64,000 bases of DNA from Flavobacterium sufflavum (GTDB lineage: Bacteria > Bacteroidota > Bacteroidia > Flavobacteriales > Flavobacteriaceae): NCBI RefSeq assembly GCF_004016525.1, contig NZ_SACJ01000003.1:434001-498000 (forward strand), given 5' to 3'. Position 1 is the stretch's first letter; each line of letters begins with the position of its first letter. A program made the translations under genes and the position numbers. The notes under the pieces were generated by a model that was not told where the DNA came from, did not search any database, and saw only the letters and a list, made by a program, of their open reading frames with translations. Positions 48,501 through 55,710 of the stretch are shown piece after piece.

Positions 48501-49082
48501 TTAAAAAATTAAGTATAAAACCGGAAACAAAAGCAGCCAAATCAAATCGCACATGTGCCAGAATGCAGCACAGGCTTCTACATCTTCAATTTGAGTATCC
48601 GAATTCTTTTTTGTCATTCCATAATTGGTCCAAGCCAAAATGACCAAACCAATAAGAACATGAATCAGATGAAATCCGGTTAGCAACCAATAAAAAGTGA
48701 AAAAAATATTGGTTTCCAATGAAATCCCGGACTCGATTTTATGATAATATTCCAGGCTTTTTAAGATTAAAAACAATAATCCGCCCAGCATTGTCAATTT
48801 AAAATATAAAGAAGATTTTGCTGTATTATTTCCTTTAAATTCCTGTACCGCATTGGCCATACAAAAACCACTCGTCAACAAAAAAACCGTGTTTATGGCT
48901 CCAAAAGTGGTATTCAATCGCAATCGGGATTGATGAAATAATTCTGCTTGCTCACTTCCATAATATACAAAAGCCACAATCGCCATCCCGAACGTTATGA
49001 GTTCCAGAAAAATAATAATCCACATCAAAATACCTCCCGGTGGATAATAGATGTTTTTGTAATTGATTTTAAGTGTCTCCAT
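48501..49082 (-). CDS. norE: NorE-like membrane protein (cytochrome oxidase subunit III family)
   Basis: 193 residues, five spans, with PPGGILMWIIIFLELITFG near the start and FFTFYWLLTGFHLIHVLIGLV and AAFWHMCDLIWLLLFPVLYL later; these are the conserved blocks of subunit III proteins in the short NorE form. It lacks any N-terminal extension. It sits between the hemerythrin-PAS gene and norF, so it is assigned to nitric oxide reductase rather than to an oxidase; no oxidase subunits are nearby. Confidence 0.85.
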   Translation of the reverse strand: METLKINYKNIYYPPGGILMWIIIFLELITFGMAIVAFVYYGSEQAELFHQSRLRLNTTFGAINTVFLLTSGFCMANAVQEFKGNNTAKSSLYFKLTMLGGLLFLILKSLEYYHKIESGISLETNIFFTFYWLLTGFHLIHVLIGLVILAWTNYGMTKKNSDTQIEDVEACAAFWHMCDLIWLLLFPVLYLIF

Positions 49083-49103
49083 TTTTAATAAGTCTTAAAT
49101 AAT

Positions 49104-50069
49104 CTATTCCCAATCCAGTAATCGTTTTTCGCCTTCAATTTTCTTGATATCGGTAATATCCTGTGACATTTCGATTACGCCTTTGTAGTTTTTGTTGGCA
49201 TCACGAACAGCGAAATAGCGAATGTAAATCAGCCTTTCCTTGTAGTTAATCCAAAAGGAGGATTCGTTTTTAGTCCCTTTTCTAAATTCGTCCAGGATTC
49301 TGAGAACGGTTCCAACGCTTTTGGGCGGATGACAAAATTTAACTTCACGCCCAATGATTCCGGCACTTCTGGGAAAAACGCGTTCTTCTCCACGATTATA
49401 AAAAATAACTCTGTCGTTTTCATCCACATAAGTCAAATCCAGCGGAATGGTTTTAAAAAGCAAATTCACCTGCTCCACCGTCATATAGCCTTCATCATAA
49501 TGGGAAGTGTTTTCCAAAGAAAAGGTCAGTTCTCTCGGAGTAACATCTTCAGCCGGATGAACGTATTCAATAGCCGGAAACGGAGCCGGAGTATTGGGCA
49601 ACATCCAGCCAATTTCTTCCTCACCGACACGCATTTTTATCCAGTCTTCTTCGGAAAGTAAATCCAAAGCATTGGGAAACAAAACCGTTTCTTCCACATG
49701 CATCAAGCGATAAATCCCATCAACCAAAAATGGAGTGTTTGTACTTATTTTTTCGGGATTTTGAGTTTTAAGATAATAGCGAATCAAACGAAATTGTTCT
49801 CTCAAATTATCATGAAAAGACCACATGCCCTGTGATGGTCCCACCCAGTTTTTCTTTTCCAAAAACGGAAAAAGCTGGTTTTCTTTTCGGGCAAACCGTT
49901 TTTCAATCATGTACAATTCATTAAATACATTCGTGTATTTTTGAAAATCTTCTTCAGGATTTGTGTTTGATAATTCTTCTAAAAGAGAATGAATCAAATC
50001 ATTTTCCTGAAAATATACCCTGATAGGGTGCCCTTCGGGAAGTCTTGTGGTATTGGAATCAGTGTTCAT
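49104..50069 (-). CDS. Hemerythrin-like plus PAS protein (DUF438 type)
   Basis: 321 residues from the ATG at 50069; a longer frame from 50102 would overlap norD. The N-terminal half is a hemerythrin-like four-helix bundle with the iron-type residues of FARKENQLFPFLEKK, GMWSFHDNLREQ and RLMHVEETVLFPNALDLL. The C-terminal half is a PAS domain (YVDENDRVIFYNRGEERVFPRSAGIIGREVKFCHPPKSV...DITDI). Such proteins bind di-iron and may sense or bind NO or O2. It lies 7 bp after norD within the nor accessory operon, which suggests a role in NO handling. Confidence 0.82.
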   Translation of the reverse strand: MNTDSNTTRLPEGHPIRVYFQENDLIHSLLEELSNTNPEEDFQKYTNVFNELYMIEKRFARKENQLFPFLEKKNWVGPSQGMWSFHDNLREQFRLIRYYLKTQNPEKISTNTPFLVDGIYRLMHVEETVLFPNALDLLSEEDWIKMRVGEEEIGWMLPNTPAPFPAIEYVHPAEDVTPRELTFSLENTSHYDEGYMTVEQVNLLFKTIPLDLTYVDENDRVIFYNRGEERVFPRSAGIIGREVKFCHPPKSVGTVLRILDEFRKGTKNESSFWINYKERLIYIRYFAVRDANKNYKGVIEMSQDITDIKKIEGEKRLLDWE

Positions 50070-50076
50070 TGTACTA

Positions 50077-51852
50077 TTATTTTTGATGTTTAATTTTTTC
50101 ATACAATCGCACTAACGATTGCAATAATTCAACAGGGGTGGTTAAAATCTGATAGTGATTCTGCCCAAACATTTGCGGCAAATAATATTTCGCTTCGGCC
50201 TCAATGGCCAACGCATAGGAATTGATATTCTTTGAATTAAGTTCGCGAAGTGCCTGTTTCACATCGTTAATACCGTAGTTGCCTTCGTATTTGTCGTAAT
50301 CATTCGGCTTTCCGTCAGAAATCAGGATTACCCATTTATTTTTGGTATTTCTTTTGTCAAGTCGGGCACCGGCATGGCGCAGAGCTGCCCCGATTCGGGT
50401 ATAACCGCTAGGCTCAACAGCTCCGATTTTATGTTTGCCAATATTCCAATTTTCATCAAAATCCTTAATGGTCAAATAGGTCGAATAATTTCGGGTTTTC
50501 GAATAAAAACTGTCAATCGAAAAATCGATATTGAACTCGTTCAGGATTTCCCCAAAAAGAATTGAAACCTCTTTCTCCACATCAATCACCCGGTTTCCTG
50601 CGGCATATCCATCGCTGGAAAGGCTGATATCCAACAGAATCAGAATAGATAAATCTTTTTCTTTTTTACGGTTCGAAATATAAATTTTGTCCGAAGGCGT
50701 TCTTCGGGAATGCACATCGACATACAAATCGGTAATGGCATCAATATCAAATTCGTCGCCTTGGGTCTGGCGTTTTTGCTGTTGCATTTTGTTATTGACA
50801 TTGGTCAACATTTTGCGCAAGCCCATCAAAGTCGAAGAATTTTTTGTGATTGTCTTTTTATAGTAATCCGAATCGGTTTTTTGCTGTGATTTGGGATAGA
50901 CTTTACAAAAATTCTCTTTGTAAATCCCTTTGCTGCAATCCCATTCGCTATAGGTCAAATGAAAACCTTTGGCATCCACTTCGGCACTTTCGGAGATAGA
51001 AGTGTTCTCGATAAAATCAGCCTGATAAACCGAATGAGCCGTATCATCCACGCGAACGGTGAATTTCATATTCAGCTCTTCCAAGGCTTCCTGATGGTCT
51101 TCCAATTCGTCTGAACCATCAAAATCACGCCAGGTTCCGTTGAACTCCTCAGCCGTTTCCACTTTTTCAAAATTATGCAGCAAGACATAATCCTCCTGCT
51201 GTTTTTTATCCAATTCCACCGTTTTAACTTCTTCAACAGCAGTTGCTTTTAAAGTAGTTACAGGCTGGTTTTCGATTCCTTTTTTGGTCTTATCCGAGAA
51301 ATTTTCGAGCACCGTTTCGGGATTTTGTTCTACCTCATTTTGCATCCATTTACCGTAAAGCCAGGAAAAATCAGGAGCTTTTTTTTCAGTCGCTTGCTGA
51401 ATAAAATGTTCTCTGGCCTGGGCATGAAAGTTTTCGTCAAGAGCATAATCTTCGAATACAATTTTCAAAATCGCATTAGAAGTTTCTAATGCTTTTTGCT
51501 GTGAAAGCTCCAATGACGGTTCTTTTTCTTCAGAAGTCCAATTGAGATTCAAGCGTTGTTGCACGCTTAAAAACAATATCCGAAAAAGATAAAAAGTATG
51601 ATTTTCTTCTTTGGTAGCTAATTCGGCAAAGGAAATCGGAAGGAAAAAATTATTGTTTTTATAGCCTCCTTCGCGTTCGGCTGGAAAAATTTCGATAGGA
51701 TTGCCTGTTAAAGCCCTGGCCAAAATAGTCAGTCGCGGTTTTATTTCACTAAGCCTAACAGTTCTCACCAGAATTTCGGGATGTACTTTTCTACTTTTTT
51801 TTAAGTGTTTAAAGAATTTCCCAACTAAATATTCATCTATTTCGAAACCCAT
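50077..51852 (-). CDS. norD: NorD-like protein with von Willebrand A domain
   Basis: 591 residues. A long N-terminal helical region is followed from about residue 400 by a vWA domain with MIDAS motif DISLSS and later SGYTRIGAALRHAGARL and KWVILISDGKPNDYD. This is the partner of the AAA protein NorQ; NorD-NorQ pairs insert the non-haem iron into NorB. It is downstream of norQ after a 114-bp spacer that holds an inverted repeat. Confidence 0.88.
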   Translation of the reverse strand: MGFEIDEYLVGKFFKHLKKSRKVHPEILVRTVRLSEIKPRLTILARALTGNPIEIFPAEREGGYKNNNFFLPISFAELATKEENHTFYLFRILFLSVQQRLNLNWTSEEKEPSLELSQQKALETSNAILKIVFEDYALDENFHAQAREHFIQQATEKKAPDFSWLYGKWMQNEVEQNPETVLENFSDKTKKGIENQPVTTLKATAVEEVKTVELDKKQQEDYVLLHNFEKVETAEEFNGTWRDFDGSDELEDHQEALEELNMKFTVRVDDTAHSVYQADFIENTSISESAEVDAKGFHLTYSEWDCSKGIYKENFCKVYPKSQQKTDSDYYKKTITKNSSTLMGLRKMLTNVNNKMQQQKRQTQGDEFDIDAITDLYVDVHSRRTPSDKIYISNRKKEKDLSILILLDISLSSDGYAAGNRVIDVEKEVSILFGEILNEFNIDFSIDSFYSKTRNYSTYLTIKDFDENWNIGKHKIGAVEPSGYTRIGAALRHAGARLDKRNTKNKWVILISDGKPNDYDKYEGNYGINDVKQALRELNSKNINSYALAIEAEAKYYLPQMFGQNHYQILTTPVELLQSLVRLYEKIKHQK

Positions 51853-51859
51853 ATTTTTC

Positions 51860-51947
51860 TAGTGTTCAGTTTTTAGTAATCAGTATGCAGTAATTTTTAG
51901 TGTGCAGTGAATAGGTCAATTTTAATCCCAACAAAAACTGAACACTA
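51860..51947. repeat. Intergenic inverted repeat between norQ and norD
   Basis: Perfect 15-bp arms at 51860-51874 and 51933-51947 (TAGTGTTCAGTTTTT and complement). The DNA between is a set of related words (CAGTATGCAGTAATTTTTAG, TGTGCAGTGAATAG). No T-run and no gene. Confidence 0.65.
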
Positions 51948-51966
51948 AAAATCTGACCACTGTTTT

Positions 51967-52758
51967 CTATATCATCAAATTGCACAAATCTTTGAGTGCT
52001 TCCAACGTTTGCAAGTCATCCGTCAGAGGTTCTACAATTGCCACATGAACAGACAAACGTTTCGGTAATCCGCTGTGGATGATTTTCGCGGTATCTACCA
52101 GCAGTCGTGTAGAAACGGTTTCGGTCAATCCCAATTCGGTCAGGTTTCGGATTTTATTTCCAATGGCCACCAGTTTTTTAGCCGTATCCTGATCGATATC
52201 GGTTTCATTAACCAAAATCTCGGTTTCAATTTTGGGTTCGGGATAATCAAACGACATCGCAATAAAACGTTGACGTGTGGAAGGTTTCAGTTCTTTAAAA
52301 CCTCTTTGATAACCCGGATTGAAAGAAGCCACCAGCATGAAATCCTCGTGTGCTTTTATGGTTTCTCCCAGTTTATCAATAAACAATTCGCGTCTATGAT
52401 CGGTCAGGGAGTGAATAGTGACAATCACATCGGGACGAGCTTCGGCTATCTCATCCAGATAGATAATTGCTCCTTCTTTTACGGCAGTGGTCAACGGACC
52501 GTCCAACCAGACGGTTTCGGCTCCTTTGATGATAAACCTACCTATTAAATCCGTAGAAGAGGTTTCTTCATGACAGCTGATAGTGATGATTTTCTTGTCC
52601 AATTGATGCGCCATAAATTCCACAAATCGGGATTTCCCGGTTCCGGTTGGCCCTTTTAATAAAAAAGGAATTTTGTTTTTATATGCTTGGTTAAAAACAT
52701 CTATCTCTTTGCCAACAGCATGATAATAGGGCGTATTTATTAAAGTTTCTACTAACAT
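51967..52758 (-). CDS. norQ: NorQ/CbbQ-family AAA+ ATPase
   Basis: 263 residues. Walker A is GPTGTGKSR (about residue 37), Walker B is AIIYLDEIAEA, and the sequence FNPGYQRGFKELKPSTRQRFIAMSFDYP is the MoxR/NorQ signature region. With NorD it matures the nitric oxide reductase by ATP-driven remodelling. It lies just behind the norB terminator, so its expression depends on read-through or on its own promoter. Confidence 0.92.
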   Translation of the reverse strand: MLVETLINTPYYHAVGKEIDVFNQAYKNKIPFLLKGPTGTGKSRFVEFMAHQLDKKIITISCHEETSSTDLIGRFIIKGAETVWLDGPLTTAVKEGAIIYLDEIAEARPDVIVTIHSLTDHRRELFIDKLGETIKAHEDFMLVASFNPGYQRGFKELKPSTRQRFIAMSFDYPEPKIETEILVNETDIDQDTAKKLVAIGNKIRNLTELGLTETVSTRLLVDTAKIIHSGLPKRLSVHVAIVEPLTDDLQTLEALKDLCNLMI

Positions 52759-52783
52759 ATTTTTAAAATTTTAGAAAAAAACC

Positions 52784-52846
52784 GGAACGTCAAACCATTG
52801 TCTTTCTGGAAATGCAGTTCTAAAAAACGCTCGTTATCGTTCCGGT
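52784..52846 (-). terminator. Long-loop terminator between norB and norQ
   Basis: Arms ACCGGAACG / CGTTCCGGT (52791-52799 with 52838-52846) enclose 38 bases; seven T follow on the minus strand. Probably a partial terminator that lowers norQD expression relative to norCB. Confidence 0.7.
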
Positions 52847-52868
52847 CAAAAAAAAGGGATTTGGTTAG

Positions 52869-54203
52869 TTATTTTAGTTCTATGGCTTCATCCGAAGGAC
52901 AGCCGTATTTGAAGAAATCATAAATAAAGAGGCTTATTCCGAGAGTAAACATCGTAGCGCAAATAAGCAGTACTACAAAATGGATACTGATTTCGTTTTG
53001 AACGGCCATAAATTCCATTTTCATTTTGCGTTCCAAATAAACCTGGGCCACACCTGCAACCCCAAAGGCTACAGTCATTCCAAGCATTCCGATATTGGAC
53101 AACCAGAAAGCCATCATCCCCTGTGTACTTTCGAAACGTTTACGTCCGGTAACATTTGGCAGTGCATAGCTGATCATCGCCAAAACAATCATCGCATAGG
53201 CACCCCAAAAGGCGTAATGGCCGTGCATGGCGGTAACCAAAGTTCCGTGTGTGTACAAATTGGTTTGTGGCAAAGTGTGTGCAAACCCCAATAATCCGGC
53301 TCCAACAAAAGAAACGATAGACGAACCGATAGTCCAGAATAAGGCAATTTTGTTAGGATGGCTTTTTTCGCCTTTACGGTACATGTTTACGGCAAACAAT
53401 GCCATCGCCAAGAAAGCCAAAGGTTCTAAGGCAGAGAAAATTCCACCTACTATGAGCCAAATTTTATTCACCCCGATAAAATAGTAGTGATGTCCTGTTC
53501 CCAACACTCCGGATAGGAAAGTCAGACCAACAATCACGTACAACCATTTCTCGATTACTTCTCTGTCAACACCCGTTAATTTGATTAACAGGAACGAAAG
53601 AATACCTCCCATGATTAATTCCCAAACTCCTTCAACCCAAAGGTGTACTACCCACCAACGGAAAAATGAATCCATTACCTGGCTGTCGAACCAAATCATT
53701 CCCGGCAGGTACAACAAGGCGGCAAACAACAATCCCATGGATAAAACCAAGGCTGTGGTTGTCTGGCGTTTTCCTTTGAATAACGTTCCCAGAATTAATC
53801 CCAGAAACAGCAATACATTAATCACTACCAGAAAGTCTAATTCTCTGGGAATCTCCAAAAATTTTCGACCTTCCCAATGGTTGAAGTGAAAGCCAACAAT
53901 GGCTACAACTCCTACCACCGCTAAGGATATGAGCTGAATGTACGCCCATTTGACGCTGATTAATTCTCGTTGGGCCTCTTCGGGAATAATATAATAGGCG
54001 GATCCCATAAAACCGGTCAATAACCAAACCACCAACAAATTGGTATGTACGGCACGAGCCGTATTAAAAGGAATAATGTCATGTAATCCTTGTATTCCTA
54101 TACGGTCGAAGCCCATGATAAAACCATAGATAATTTGCAATGAGAACAAAAGCATACATAATGCAAAAAACCAATAGGCAACTTTTTGTGATTTATATTT
54201 CAT
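52869..54203 (-). CDS. norB: Nitric oxide reductase subunit B (cNOR)
   Basis: 444 residues, about 12 spans, the length of cNorB without the N-terminal extension of qNOR. Ligands are all present: low-spin haem b H53 and H329, haem b3 H327, FeB H187, H238 and H239, with glutamates E191 and E195 of VEGVWE. It reduces two NO to N2O in the inner membrane with electrons from NorC. It starts 13 bp after norC and is followed by a terminator. No truncation is visible. Confidence 0.96.
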   Translation of the reverse strand: MKYKSQKVAYWFFALCMLLFSLQIIYGFIMGFDRIGIQGLHDIIPFNTARAVHTNLLVVWLLTGFMGSAYYIIPEEAQRELISVKWAYIQLISLAVVGVVAIVGFHFNHWEGRKFLEIPRELDFLVVINVLLFLGLILGTLFKGKRQTTTALVLSMGLLFAALLYLPGMIWFDSQVMDSFFRWWVVHLWVEGVWELIMGGILSFLLIKLTGVDREVIEKWLYVIVGLTFLSGVLGTGHHYYFIGVNKIWLIVGGIFSALEPLAFLAMALFAVNMYRKGEKSHPNKIALFWTIGSSIVSFVGAGLLGFAHTLPQTNLYTHGTLVTAMHGHYAFWGAYAMIVLAMISYALPNVTGRKRFESTQGMMAFWLSNIGMLGMTVAFGVAGVAQVYLERKMKMEFMAVQNEISIHFVVLLICATMFTLGISLFIYDFFKYGCPSDEAIELK

Positions 54204-54216
54204 ATCTGGATAATTT

Positions 54217-54651
54217 TTAATTATTTTCTTTGGCTAAAGGTGAAACGATACGGTCAAAACCATTTAAATCTATTTTTCCAACCCATTTAAAGTAGGCAAC
54301 CAATGCATCGGCATCTTTTTCGTTCATGTGGTAAGCTACCATTTTTCGACCATTTGGTGCCCAGGGTACCGGCGACATTAAAGCTGCTTTGACATAACCT
54401 TCCCCTCTTCGGTCGATTACTTTTGTCAATTCGGGAGCATAATAACCTCCTTCTCCCATGATCGAATGACATCCCATACAGTTGTTAGTTTCCCAAAGTT
54501 CTTTTCCCCGTACTACCTTTTTGTCAATCTTAGTGTAGTTTGTTTGATCGTTTCTGGGCATAAAGGAATAAACGGTCAATCCTATAAAGATTAAAAAAGT
54601 GACCAATGTCCCACCCAAAAAAAATGCTCTTGCCTGTGATTTTGAAAGCAT
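54217..54651 (-). CDS. norC: Nitric oxide reductase subunit C
   Basis: 144 residues: an N-terminal membrane anchor (about residues 11-31), then a monohaem cytochrome c domain with CMGCH (about 58-62) and a Met ligand in GRKMVAYHM. It passes electrons to NorB from periplasmic donors. First gene of norCB, with a promoter region containing a perfect FNR-like box and the shared operator. Confidence 0.95.
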   Translation of the reverse strand: MLSKSQARAFFLGGTLVTFLIFIGLTVYSFMPRNDQTNYTKIDKKVVRGKELWETNNCMGCHSIMGEGGYYAPELTKVIDRRGEGYVKAALMSPVPWAPNGRKMVAYHMNEKDADALVAYFKWVGKIDLNGFDRIVSPLAKENN

Positions 54652-54692
54652 ACTTAATTAGTTTTTTTAGTTAATAAATGAGATTTTTTAAA

Positions 54693-54714
54693 TAAAAGAT
54701 AAAAACATCCTTTA
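54693..54714 (-). promoter_or_regulatory. Candidate operator 8-6-8 before norC
   Basis: Minus strand TAAAGGAT-GTTTTT-ATCTTTTA; its arms match 7 of 8 as an inverted repeat, the best copy of the motif. It lies just downstream of the predicted start of transcription, a repressor position. Confidence 0.65.
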
Positions 54715-54724
54715 TTTAATACTG

Positions 54725-54732
54725 CAAAGAAA
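54725..54732 (-). promoter_or_regulatory. -7-like element of the norC promoter
   Basis: TTTCTTTG on the minus strand, one base off TAnnTTTG, 36.5 bases downstream of the centre of the palindromic FNR-like box. Confidence 0.5.
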
Positions 54733-54743
54733 AGATTGATATG

Positions 54744-54779
54744 AAATATAGAATATGATTTAAATCATATTCTATATTT
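54744..54779. promoter_or_regulatory. 36-bp perfect palindrome containing an FNR-like box
   Basis: Two perfect 18-base arms meet at 54761/54762 with TGATTTAAATCA at the centre (54756-54767). It lies between divergent norC and ric. The core is a perfect TGAT-N4-ATCA box; the extra symmetry may also form a cruciform or RNA hairpin. Confidence 0.72.
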
Positions 54780-54879
54780 TTTATTATCCCTAAAATTACA
54801 TTCACAAATAAGAGCAACTAATCGAAGCTCATTTCACTGATTACAAATTATTTAAAAAACAAAAATTTACGAAAATTAA

Positions 54880-54901
54880 TTTAGGATAATTTTGTCCTTT
54901 T
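54880..54901 (+). promoter_or_regulatory. Candidate operator 8-6-8 over the ric promoter
   Basis: TTTAGGAT-AATTTT-GTCCTTTT. The -7 element TAATTTTG (54887-54894) lies inside it, so occupancy would block ric transcription. Confidence 0.55.
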
Positions 54902-54944
54902 CTAAAAGAGATTATTTAATTTTTAAACTTAAAAAACAACAATT

Positions 54945-55673
54945 ATGGAAACATTAGAAAAAAAAACAATTGGAGAATATGTAGCAAAAGATTTTAGAAC
55001 AGCCGCTATTTTTTCAAAATACGGAATTGATTTTTGTTGCAAAGGCAACCGAACTATCGAACAAGCCTGTGAAAAAAAATTCATTGATGCGAATGAAATA
55101 CAAGAAGAAATTAACGCTGTTTTGGCCACAAAAAACGACAATACCATCGACTTCCAATCCTGGCCTTTGGATTTATTGGTGGACTATATTGAGAAAACCC
55201 ATCACCGTTATGTGGAAGACAAAACCCAAATCTTACTTCCTTTCCTGGACAAATTGTGCAGGGTACACGGAGCAAGTCATCCCGAACTTTTCGAAATCAA
55301 CGAACTTTTCATAGGCTGTGCGGGAGAACTGGCGCAACACATGAAAAAAGAAGAACTGATTTTGTTTCCTTTCATCAAAAAATTGGTCAAAGCCAGTCTT
55401 AGCGATGAACTGATTCAGCAACCGCATTTTGGGACGGTAGAAAACCCGATTGCCATGATGATGCACGAGCACGATGCCGAAGGAGAGCGTTTCCGCAAAA
55501 TTGACGGATTGACCAATAATTATACACCACCGGCAGATGCTTGTAACACATACAAAGTAACCTTTGCCATGCTTCAGGAATTCGAGCAGGATTTACACAA
55601 ACACATCCATCTGGAAAACAACATTTTGTTTCCCAAAGCAGTCGCATTGGAGAAAAAATTCTCAGAACAATAA
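54945..55673 (+). CDS. ric: Iron-sulfur cluster repair di-iron protein Ric/ScdA
   Basis: 242 residues. The N-terminal ScdA/DUF542 domain has FSKYGIDFCCKGNRTIEQAC, then a hemerythrin-like domain holds the iron-binding His and Glu residues (HHRYVEDKTQ, HMKKEELILFPF, MMHEHDAEGERF, HIHLENNILFPK). Ric (YtfE in E. coli) restores iron-sulfur clusters or releases NO from damaged iron sites under nitrosative stress. It is transcribed away from norCB and leads the anaerobic ribonucleotide reductase group. Control by an NO-sensing repressor is usual for this family. Confidence 0.94.
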   Translation: METLEKKTIGEYVAKDFRTAAIFSKYGIDFCCKGNRTIEQACEKKFIDANEIQEEINAVLATKNDNTIDFQSWPLDLLVDYIEKTHHRYVEDKTQILLPFLDKLCRVHGASHPELFEINELFIGCAGELAQHMKKEELILFPFIKKLVKASLSDELIQQPHFGTVENPIAMMMHEHDAEGERFRKIDGLTNNYTPPADACNTYKVTFAMLQEFEQDLHKHIHLENNILFPKAVALEKKFSEQ

Positions 55674-55710
55674 TAAAATCAACTCATCAAAACTAAAATC
55701 ATCAAATGCT

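Noticed and set aside
50069..50102. Longer start of the hemerythrin-PAS gene
   Set aside because: It would overlap norD by 26 bases; the ATG at 50069 leaves a 7-bp gap and a normal start.
46665..54651. A nitrous oxide reductase (nosZ) gene
   Set aside because: No CuA/CuZ-type protein or nos accessory gene is present, so N2O reduction is not supported from this window.
55564..55710. Upstream extension of nrdD
   Set aside because: This frame overlaps the end of ric and its 49 residues look like shadow translation; the ATG at 55711 gives the normal ATP-cone start.
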